From NCBI GenBank assembly GCA_029962745.1, contig CM057154.1:28433114-28497113 (forward strand): DNA of 64,000 nucleotides, given 5' to 3'. Position numbers and translations under genes: made by a program. This document shows, piece after piece, positions 26,301-38,300 of the stretch. This DNA comes from Echinometra lucunter (Eukaryota; Echinodermata; Echinoidea; Camarodonta; Echinometridae). How positions within the stretch are numbered: position 1 is the stretch's first letter; each line of letters opens with the position of its first letter. The notes beneath the pieces are model-generated. The model made no database searches. It was not told the DNA's origin and saw only the letters and a program-made list of their open reading frames with translations.

Positions 26301-29300
26301 CGTGAAACCTCCCTCAAAGCTAATCACCAGTACTGTAGGTCCTTTGTAGCCAAACGTGTGATGCTGTATTCTGTTAACACTCAACCCATGTTCTCTACTG
26401 CTGTATAGCAGTGTCCAGGGCTGCTTGCTTGAGACCTGCATGGTTAAAGACATACCATCCAAAGCAGCATAGTTTAGTAATATGTATTAAACATTTATGC
26501 AAACAATCATTTCATCATAGATAGATAGATAGATAGATAAATAGTTTATTAATTAAAATCAAACATCACAGCGGCAAAGCCAAATTGCGATGCATTTACA
26601 TATTACAGGGCAACCAATAAACAACACATGATATTTCATTGAACATTATAAACCTTTGAATAAATAAATCAACAACAATAATTTGGGAGCATTATTTGAT
26701 GTGCCTTATGGAAGCACTCTACATTGGAACAATAACAATAATATGACTCACAAGTCTTCAAGGGGTATTCAAAAAAGAAGGTAGAAAACTACCTGACTTT
26801 GAGAAGTTTCTCCTGATGATGCAGTAGGAAAGCTGCCCTTGGGTTGGGTGTAGATGGACGGCAAGCTGCTGGATAATGCCCACCACATGCCGATGGACAG
26901 TAGGGCACCCTCATGATCTGGTAGGGTGTATTCTGTTGCCCTCGCCTACAATGCAAGAACATACCAAGACACTTTATTCTACTGTTGAGAAATGGATCAC
27001 AATGCAAGAACATACCAAGACGCTTTATTCTACTGTTGAGCAGTGGATCACAATGTAAGAACGTACCAAGATGCTTTATTCTACTCTTGAGAAATGAATG
27101 TTGGAGTAATTTACTGTGAGCCAATAACTAAATTCCTCAGATGTAATGCAACTTTGGAAGAGATACAGGCAATGTCCACAGTCTTTGACTGATAAAACCA
27201 TTTTGGTATTGGTATTTATTTTCCATATCACAATGTTAAAAAGCAATACAATGTAAATGTATGTACATAATAAAAAATCAAAAGTGAGATGGCTGGATAT
27301 ACCCACTCAGCTTTGTTAATGTGACAAAACTGTTCTTCCCTGGGGTCCAGAAAATATGTAACAACAGTTACTGTACATAACATATGACATAACAACAGTT
27401 ACTGTACATGACATATAATAGAATTAAACATAAGAAATAATTGGGCTAAACAATAATGAAAAACAACAAAAAGAATACAAGAGAATACATCTATACCTTA
27501 ACGCGACCCCCCCCCCCCCCCATCCCCACCCACCCACCTGTCGCTACTATTTCTTTTAAAGGTCAGGGCAAGACTGAATTAACTGATTTAAATTTTTATA
27601 AAAAGTAAAAAGGCTATTTGACAATTTTATTGTAGATGGTAGGTTATTATATTCTTGTGATCCTCTATATAAGAACGTTCTTCGACAGCATTCACTCTTG
27701 GGTTTGGGAATTTTAATATTTCCTTGCGATCGGAGAGAATACGAATGATTACAATATTGAAAAGACTCTTCTAAATAAGGTGGGGCTAAGTTATGAAGGG
27801 ATTTGTATACCATTATGTTTAGATGTGATTTACGCCTTGATTTGAGAGACTGCCATCCTAGTTTTATATGAATATCATTGTTTGAAACGTGATTAAACGG
27901 ATTTATTTTTAAAATGAGACGTCCGGCCCTGTTTTGTAATTTTTGCAAACGTTCAGTGTGTTTTTTGCTTGCCGAATCATAAACAATATCAGCATAATCA
28001 AAAAGTGGAAGGATAATAGAATTGTAAACTATCTTAAGATTGGATTCTGATATAAAATGTCTAAGACGGGCCAGAAAGCTGACTACCTTACTAATTTTAG
28101 TGCACATTTCGTCAATGTGTATATTCCATTTTAACTTTGGATCAAGGTACATTCCCAGATATTTAACAGTATTTCGTTGATCAATACGTTTACCAGATAT
28201 AGTTACATTTAAAGTATCACATTTAGATAGCATTTTCCCAGTTCCAAATAACATGCAAATGGTTTTATTAACATTAAGACTTAGTTTATTACAACATAAC
28301 CAGTTATGAATTTTACGGAGATCAAAATTTATATTTTTTTCAATAATATCAACATTTCTATGAGAAAAATACAACACTGTATCATCTGCATATAAATGTA
28401 ATTTGCAGTTTTTTACTTGTGTTATGAGATCATTTATGTAAATTGTAAATAAAATTGGTCCAAGTATGGAGCCCTGAGGAATTCCATAATTTATATATGA
28501 TATATTTGATATTACAGAATCTATTAAAGTACACATCTTCCTATTGTACAAGTAACTTTCGAACCAGTGTAAGGCGTCCGTCGAAACGCCAATTCTTGAG
28601 AGTTTTCTAATAAGTATTGTAGTATCTACGGTGTCAAAAGCTTTTTTCAGGTCGATGAACACAGCACCAGTATAAAAGCCATTATCCATTTCTTTCAACC
28701 AATCATCGGTAACTTTCAATAAAGACGTTACAGTCGAATGCTTTTCTCTGAAGCCCGACTGTTGGGTACAAAGTATATTGTTTTCTTTCATGTAAGATTT
28801 CAATTGATTACTAACAAGTTTCTCAAGAATTTTCGAAACAGTTGGTAAAATTGATATCGGTCTAAAATTAGAAGGGTCATCTTTGTTACCAGATTTAAAT
28901 AATGGTATTACTTTAGCAGTTTTAAACTGATTAGGAAAAACACAATCTAGTAGTGACTTATTAAAGAGATAAGTTAAAGAAGGAACTATAACAGCAGAAG
29001 ATAATTTTAAAAACTGTGCTGTGATTCCATCAATTCCATAAGAAGGTTTGTTTTTCAAGAGATTTATTTCTTTTAAAACAGCTGCCTCTGATAATACTCT
29101 AAAATTGAAAGAAGATACGGCTTGGTACTCTTGATTAGATATGGATTCATTTGTAATAGGAATTGTGGATGCTAAATGATTGCCAACGTTTGCAAAATAC
29201 TCGTTAAATTTTTCACTTTTTTCGAACAAACTTTCACTATCTGTTTGAATTATATTTTTATTACTATTGGTGCGTGGTAATAAAGATGTCAATACTTTCC

Positions 29301-32300
29301 AGGTGTTACCAGAATTTTCTTTTATTTTCAATATCTTTTCCGAATAATATTTTTTCTTTCTTTTCCTTATCTCAAAAGTAACATTATTTCTCAGTTTTCT
29401 GTATTCTTTCATCATTGTTTCATCTTTATTTTTCCAAGCTTTTCGCTTTAATTTATCTCTTTTTCTTATCAATTCAAAAATATATGAATTCATCCATGGA
29501 GACTTCTTATTACTAATTTTCTTGCTCTTGATAGGCATATGCTGGTTAACAACATTCATAAGTAAAGCCTCCCATTTACTGACTGCTTCACTGATACACG
29601 TACAATCAAGAATTTCATGCCAAGGTTGATTACTTAAATCATCTAAATAAGATTCTAAATCAAAACCAGAAAATTTTCTATAATTAATAACTCGAGAAGA
29701 ATTTTCAGTCTTTGACTTCCATATTAAATAACTTAAAGAGTGATCACTCATTCCAACATGCAAAACACCATGTGATTTTATTTTCTCAATTGAGTTAGTT
29801 AACATATGGTCAATGAGTGTCATTGTTTTTGCTGTAATCCTGGTATAATCTGTTGTATTAATTTGCTGTAATGAAAATAAGTTGTGTATATCACTTAAAC
29901 GTTTTAAATCGGACGATCCAGATATTTTCAGTAAATCACAGTTTGTATCTCCCATGACAATAATTGAATAATTAAAAGTATCCAAGAATGATAACAAATT
30001 TTCATATTGAAGATATAAATTAACATTGCTATTAGGTGGTCTATACCAAGTAAGAAAAATGATTGGATTAGAGAATTTTGGTCGAATAATTAATGGGATG
30101 ATTTCTAAGGAATTTACAACATCATATTTAATAAGTTCAAAAGACAAAGAATTACGTATATACACGGCCACTCCGCCACCATTCCTATTTCTGTCTTTTC
30201 GAACAAGGTTAAAATTATCAATATTTAGTTCACTGTCAAAAATAGAATCGTCAAGGAATGTTTCATTTAATGCAAGAAGATGAATATCGTTACTATGTAG
30301 AAACAATTTGATTTCATCTATATTACGGAGAAGACTCCGGACATTAAGATGAGCAAATTTAAGGCCTTTTCCTTTCAAACAGTCAACATTTAAAGGATTT
30401 TGAATATTCATTACATGGGTGGAATCATAATCAGATATATCATGAACATTTTGAATATCATTTAAAAAGTCATCATCAGTACCAAAGAAGGGTAAATGGT
30501 TAAAAAGACATTTCGAACATTCCCAATTAAAGAAATGGTAAGAAGGATCATTGTAAGTTTTAATACTTATATCAGTGCAACATATATGAACCCACTTTTT
30601 GCACTTTGTGCACTGTAATGCCCTATGGTTATTTTTTACAATTTTAAGGCAACTTACACACGAAAAAGTCCTAACCATTTAACAATGCAAATATATATAT
30701 ATCAAAAGCAAATTTAAAAAACAAAAACAACAACTTACAGGATTATTGGATTTTAATACAATTAAAGAAGAATGCATCAATGCATAAAAAGTCATTGGTC
30801 ATACTGAATTGAGCATGACAATCATTCAGAAAAGGATTTATATCAAGTCCAATTCACTCTCGTCTTTGATGATTAATAGTCTTTCCTCCACTCGCTGGGA
30901 GGAGAGCTATAATTCGTCCGTCGGAAGTCCAAGCAGCTAGGACTTTTGTCGCAGCCTTAGTCTTTTTCAGAAGCTCTGCATTTTGCTTCGTTAGATCTTC
31001 GTCGATTCCTAGTTTTTTTCCTTTGAGGTTACGACGTTTTGATAGAATGAGATTACGAGTCCGATAGGAGACAAACTTTGCTATTATGACCCGTGGCCTA
31101 GTCAAAGACTTGCTGCTGCGAGTCACTCTAGTTGATTGCGATTCTGACGATTTCTTTGTGCTCAGACGATGTGATCTTTCAATGTCATCCTTGGGTATTG
31201 AGAGATTCATATTTTCACGAGCAAGTCTGCAGATAAGGTCATCGGTGTCCTCTCCTTCAGATTCGGGGATGCCATAAAAACGTAGACAATTACGCCGACT
31301 GTATTGTTCTTGGTCATTCGCTGTCCGTTGAAGCATACGAAGAGATTCACGTTGACCGTCGATGGTGTTTGATAGGGAAGCGATCTCTTTGTCCTTAGTT
31401 GCAAGCTTACTTTCGAGGTCCAGTAACCTTCCTTCGCTCTCTTCAATTCTGCCGATGATCTTGTGAAAAGCATCTTCAACGGCTTCACGCACTACTTGGC
31501 GAATTGTATCGAGAAACTTATCACCATTCATGTAGCTCTTAATTGCATCGTCGGTAATCGATTTGATTTTATTTTGGGTCAAACCTTCTGGCATGTTGAT
31601 AGGTAATTGTGAAGTGTAACTGTAAAATAGAAGCTGTTGGACCCTGGGTTTCAAATCTGCACAGTGTATAGGCCTTCTGTACGATTAGTGTTGTAACAAG
31701 CCAAGAAAGTTCATAAAAAGTTCATAAAGGTATAGAAGAATGTAGAATACTGGCTCAGGTAAAGCAATGCGTTTTGACAAAAAGTATATAAGATGGCAAG
31801 ATATGACACGATGATAACAATTCACATTGCGATAAAGCAGTGTAATACTAGTATAGTGAGGAATATCAATAAAGAATGATAACTTTCACTTTGCGATAAA
31901 TCAATGTAGTATAATGACGAATATCAATAAAGAGTGAAGTCCAAACTCCAAAGAACGGTGATATATAAATCGGAGACAATCAGATGGTGTAGAATATATT
32001 TTGATGCATTCTCCAAAAATAAAGTATGTCTCGTTAAAGCATGTTGTTAATGAAGTACAAGACGTGAAAGCCGAAGCATAACAAAAATATTTGTCGAAAT
32101 CAGAACAATCCACCAAAAGCGTCAATGAAATAGTTTCACTTCACAAAAATACTCCAGATATATTAAAGATGATTATAAAAAACAAAATAAACTATCCTGG
32201 TCTCAAGATGCATATCAGGAAAGGTGATTTTCGACGATTTTTAACTCCAAATTCTGACAACTCTTGAATATACGTCTTGCTCGAACGAGGCGCCCTCTAT

Positions 32301-35300
32301 ATCCAATATATCAAAAGTTAATAGAATGGTTAAGTTGTGACCACTTTTTATTTTTCTTGTTAATGTAGCATCATATGGGCAATTAATTTATCCCATATAC
32401 TGTACAAGCCAATAATTACTCAAAACAAAAGAATAAGAAGCTCGGGAGCTGAAAATGTTCAGTTTACAGATAAAAATATACAACTGACTAAGAATTGAAC
32501 AACAATGTTATGAAATATCAAACTAATTAATCTATACAATAGGAAAAATGAAACAGACAGAATGAGATACATCATACAGATAAGTAAAACTGTGTACAAG
32601 AGATATGTAAATATATTAAATTCATGCTCAAAAGCATAAGACAAAATGGACAGAAAGTGAGCAAAAAGGAAAGAAGAGGAAGGGAAAAGGGAAAGAGAGG
32701 GAAATAAGGTTTAAACGGGAAGAACAGAGCAGCATAAGCATGCAGAGGAGGGAAGGAGAGAAAAAAGGGAAAAAGAAAGAGGTGAAAAAGGGAGGAGATG
32801 GAAAAGAGTGGTAGAGAGGAGTGGAGAGAGGGAGAGAAAGAGAGAGAGGGGGGGAGGAGAAGAGAGAGAGAAAAGGAGATAATGAGGGTGAAAATGGACA
32901 TCAAGAATTATCACTTCTTCCTTACCTGAGTCAATTAGACTCCACAGAACAATTCCAAACACAACTAAAAACATATCTGTTTACCTAAGATTTGAATGTC
33001 AGTACCTGTAGATTGTCTGTTGAACTATTTTCATATAACCTGCATACTTATTATTGTCGCGCCTTGATCGGAAATTTCGGATATGTGCGCGTTATAAGTT
33101 GATATTATCATCATTGTGGTTTAAACAGCTCATAAACGTAAAATAAATGGTCCCTCACTGAATCTACATCATCCGATGGAGTGACTTGTGCCACAAACCA
33201 CTGGTGCATCCCCATCAGAAGCTCCTGACAATGACTGTCCATCCACTCGAGCCCCGCCCCACTGGTCTCCTTGGATGCGATGGTCTGGACGAGGAGCCGC
33301 TGGAACTCTGGGTCCAGCGGTGAGGTCTCTACAGAGATCTCACAAGAGACAAGGAAGAGACAGTAGGCAGTAGACACCAGCAGCTCTACATCTATAATTT
33401 GAAGCAAAATATGGGAATACAAACAGAATACTGTCAGTTAAATGTTTAGTTCTAATCTTTGCAGCTCCATAATCTCTTTTTGTGCCTCTACCTCTAAATG
33501 CATTAATGTAACTAAACTAGATTTGTCAGTGGCCTATTCAGCATTAACCACCCCCCCCCCCCCCCCAAGAAAGAAAAGAAGGGCTTGCATGGTGCTCTGG
33601 GTCCCATCATCATTATATCAGCTCAATTCTTTGATCATTCATTTATTAGGAACATAAAAAAGAAAGCTAGTGTGAAAACCCACAGCCTCGCCCCAATCAG
33701 TATATATAAATATATTCAGCTGCGCTGGTTCAGAGCTCCTTTTTACTGAATTCTACGAAGATATATTATTAAACTGAACAAATGTGGTTTTAACTTGGAT
33801 TTGAAGACATTTAGGGATAGAGAGCTTTGAATTTCATTTTGCAAGCTATTCCAGCATTTTGGGGCAGCAATGGCAAATGGACAATTGCCAAGAGTGATTT
33901 TTGTTTTGCCATGGGGAATTTGAAGCAACAATGCATCTCTGGAACTGTGCAGGCCATGACTGTGAACGTTGAGTTGAATTAATTCTGTTATGTAACTAGG
34001 AGCTTATAATGGAGAGACAGAGTGTGTGCAACATATCAATATAACTGTCCATACATTTCATGAAACAGCAAAATGAGTCATTTAGGAAAAGACCAGCAAA
34101 CCTATATTTTGCAATCTCAAAATAGGTGGTCGTGGTCGGTCGGTTGGTCGGTCCCAGACGTAAATAATCATATCTGATTGATACACGTCTGTCAAAACCC
34201 AATTCGAGAGAGAGAGGGCAGTTTTGTAATGTATTCCAGCCGAGCGTGGCACTCGTGCGGACTGTCAGTGCCAAGCAAGGGGAACGATTATGCTGCACAT
34301 CCTACAGGCAATGAAGGCGAGTGTGGTTTCAGTTACCGATACTAAGGTGACTGTGGTGTGTTTAGATTTATTTTCTAATTTGTACATGTACAAAAAAAAT
34401 TCAAGATTTCATCCAGCTGTTCAGGGCACTCTGGAATTATTATTATTATTATTATTAATGGTTTGGCGTCACCTGTGCCTGGGAGGGGAAAAGCGAATAG
34501 AATCACTGTAACCCTCAGGTCTCTCCTCCCGATATCACTGATTGGGGTGTGCAGGTGGACCACATACACCGGGGTTTCCCCCTACTCTTATACGAATAGT
34601 GCAGTGGGATCTTTAACGTGCAAAGGTGGTGACTCTCCTTTACACGGGACCTCCATTTAACGTCCTATCCGAGGGACGAATGTGTCCTGAGTAACTTGAT
34701 TTTCAACAGGACAAGGTACACCTAAGGTAGAGTAGCAAAATCCTGTATGTACGCATCAGGTCAACATTGCCCGTGTATTTAGGTTTATTTGTGTGCTACT
34801 ACTTGAGGCCAAGCTGGACTGGGGCTGAGGAAATAAGCAGACTTAATACCGGTATTTATTATCATTGTGATATCATATTACATGTCTGTATCAAACTGAA
34901 ATTCAGACCGAATCTCACCAAAGAATACCAAGATGGGTCCCTCATGGTAGCATATTCTTCCCTGGCTTGCTGGTCTTTAAATTTTGATATACTAATCCAG
35001 TTTTCCTGACATTTCACGCTTTAGCATTGGACAGCAAGGCAGCCTTGCAATGCATGAATCCGAAAATGTATTGAATTGAAGTGAATATGTTTATTGTCCA
35101 TAAAGGAAATTCTTTTTACATTGGATAAATTTGAAATACAAATACAAATACAATTTCAAGTGAAAAAAATAGAGCAAAGAGATACAAAATTATTTATAGA
35201 TTAATTGCGGCTATAGGTGCAAAAAAAAAACAAATCTATTCATAGATTAATTGATAGATTCATTGCGACTATAGGTATTATCAATAATGACTAATTATGA

Positions 35301-38300
35301 TTATTCTGTATTCTCAATACAGCATCAAACTGGAAAAAAAGTACCATGGAAGAAAAGAAGTAGAAATGAATGAAGAAAAGATGAAGAAGGTAATGAAGAA
35401 GAGAAGAGGAAGAGGATATAATAAGAACGCAAAAGACGAAAGGGGAAGAATGAAGAAGACAAGGGAAAAAAGAAACAGAGGAAGTACATGTTGTAACTGA
35501 AAAGTACCAGAAAGCTGCAGTGAGGAGATGCTGAAGACTACACATCGAGAGCAATTCCTCGTAGAATCAACAATCTATGCCCATATCTAATCTCTATAGG
35601 TGAAATTATCTAGTAGCCATTTTGTTGAACACGTGAAGAGAATTAGGGACAAAAGATTGTCTGAAACGAACACGGTTGGTACGGGGAACACAAAGGCGGA
35701 CTCCTGACCTATTGAATTGAAAGTATAATAATGGTACAAGGGGTGGGATGGATCTTCCAAGATACTCTGAACTTTTAGCAATACTCTGTCACTGTACAGT
35801 ATTTCAACTGAGGGTAGTTCCTGGCCGATGATTTTCTGAGCAATTTTCCGTGGACGTTCAAGTCTTTCTTTATTTGATTTCGTGAGATCGCCATAACAAC
35901 AAATGAAATCAAACTTGAGTATTGATTGGATAATTGCCTTATAGAAGAGAGTCATAAGTGTCTTGTCCAAACGAAGCTTCTTAAGTTGCCAGACAAAAAA
36001 AGGTCTCTGGTTTGCCTTCTTTTGTATTGCAACAGTGTTTTCTGTCCAATCAAAGAGTGTTTGTAATGTTAGTACCCAAGTACTTGTACTTGCTGACCTG
36101 TTCAGTAGATTTGCCGTGGATTTCAATTGGTTCGTGTTCACCGATAACATTTTTCCTGAAGTCAATAATCATTTTTTTTGTTTTATGGTCTACTGGTTTC
36201 CCTAGCACTGGGCCAGCTTGAGCTCAGTAGTAGCACACATACCATGTCAACTAGCTGTGCAATCTTTGCCTGATGTGGACAATAAAAGTAGCCTCATTTC
36301 GCTGCTATACACACCTAGTCTGGTTGAAAATTTGGTGATTCGGGATGTTTTATCATGTCCCTGACAGCCGGATGAAATATTGCATTTTTCCTACTTGTAG
36401 ACTAGAAAACAAGGTGAAAAAATATCAGTCACCCAAGTAACTAAAACAAGACATGTGTGCATGCACTATGAACATGACGGACAAAGAAAGCGGACAAAAT
36501 AAACAACCTCTCATTCTACCCTTCACAATGGTTCTGGTAGTCAAAAGAACATCCCTTCACAGCTATTATGTTTAATCATGTAGTTCCAGGTGGATATGCA
36601 TGTGACACCTGTTCCACATATTTTAGACAATAGCAGTGAAGGGATGTTCTTTTGACTACCAGAACCATTGTGAAGGGTAGAATGAGGGGTTGTTTATTTT
36701 GTCCACTTTCTTTGTCCGTCATGTTCATAGTGATGGCTTATGGCATGTGAAGAGTTAGCTCACAATATATCCACTCCCCTTGATGACAGGCACTGACTGT
36801 GGGCATGAGTGCCACACTCGAAGAAATACAAGTACACTACAAAACTGCCATGTTCCCCGTTTCATAAAACTTGTTATGATGTTATCAGTAACAAATGCCA
36901 CATTTCTACGACAAATTTGCTCTCAGCCAATCAGATGCAAGGAATTCAGTAGCTTATAACAATTATTGCAACTTCTTATTGATAACAAGTTTTATGAAAC
37001 ACTTACCCTTCTCATGTAGGGTATCGGATCCACAAAAAGCTTCAAAGTAAATCTTGGAGAGAGAAGCTGCCGACCTTGGTGCTAGAACCTTATCCACAAC
37101 ATCCACAAACTGATCTTCTGATATTACATCCACTGGTTTTTGTGACAAGTGGAAGAGACGCTCGATCAGCAGGTGACTGTATGCTGGGAAATACCCCTAT
37201 ATCACAGAAGGAACACAGAATGACAAATGAAAATCGTAATCATGTTGAAGATGTAATAATAATGAGAATAACTGAAAACAACACTGCCAAAAACAAAACA
37301 AAAATAATGCTAATAATAAATGATATAATAATACTATTAAGGTTTGGATATTGCCCTTCACTATTGTTTTTTCTTAGCTTTGTGTTTTCCTTCTTTTTTT
37401 TTTTTTTTTTTTTTTGATCACCAGCAAATCTTGGATTTGACAAAGACAGCAAAAAGGCTAAGGACCTTTCTTTTTCTTCTATCTTTGTTTTTTTTAAAAA
37501 TATTTACCAGAAAATTCTAAATGTGACCCCTCACAGTCACTGATTGCACATGATTATGTTTCAACACAGCTTTCTGCCGATGCCTCACTCTGTGGGAAGA
37601 AACAATGCTTACAGGATACTCACCATCAGCTGATTGGCAGATAATGCGTGGCCAGCGCCATTGCATATTTTCTGGGAAAATAGATTGACAGAAGCAACAG
37701 TAATTGAGACTATGTGAGATTAAAGGCATACTCGCGATATAGTCCCCACATACCCTACCCTAACCCTAACCCTAACCCTAATCTAAAACCTAACCATAAA
37801 CCCTAACCTTAACCATAACCCTAAAATCTAACCATCACCCTAAACCCATTTATATGAATGCCAGGTTATCATCAGATAACCTTGCACCTACATGTATGTA
37901 GGCCTATACAGTGGAAAGTGCTGATAGAGAGGTACATGTAGTGTTCTCTGCCGAGCAACAGCAGTGATCAAAGAATTTTTTTTTAAATTCACATGATCAA
38001 GATAATTTAGACCAAACTGAAGGAATGGGATGGAAATAGGATATTTTGTATCCTAGGTTGTAAAAAGCAAATATTTCCCAAGAATTTGTTGATTACTGTA
38101 GTGTTTTCCATACTCAACTACAGAGGGTGACATCTACATAAATTTGCACAGCTTACCATAATTATGCTCCCCTGTGTGCCCTAAACTTCAACCCTAATCC
38201 TAAAAAGCTTAGAAAATTTTTGAAGTGGGTCCAATTTCACAATATTGCCAGATTAAAGAGTTTCACCATATTGCCAGGTTTTCTGAGGATAACCTAGCAT

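Larger units (their letters stand above)
27194..32300 (-). mobile_element. Apparently full-length LINE of the CR1/L2 group
   Basis: The order on the minus strand is a 5' UTR with 64-bp tandem units, ORF1, a 175-bp gap, ORF2, and a 3' UTR of about 360 bp. The 3' UTR contains a G run and direct repeats of AACAGTTACTGTACAT (plus strand, about 27363 and 27394), and ends in an AATAAATACCAATACCAAAA tail. Neither ORF has a stop or frameshift. The element lies in intron 4 of the TLDc gene, in the same orientation. The 5' boundary (32.15-32.35 kb) is estimated and no target duplication was identified. Confidence 0.8.

Noticed and set aside
33111..33158. Extension of TLDc exon 4 past the GTGAGG donor
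   Set aside because: It ends in a stop, and the spliced join to exon 5 is in phase and continues the domain.
37745..37850. True chromosome end
   Set aside because: The tract is short, degenerate and inside a gene.
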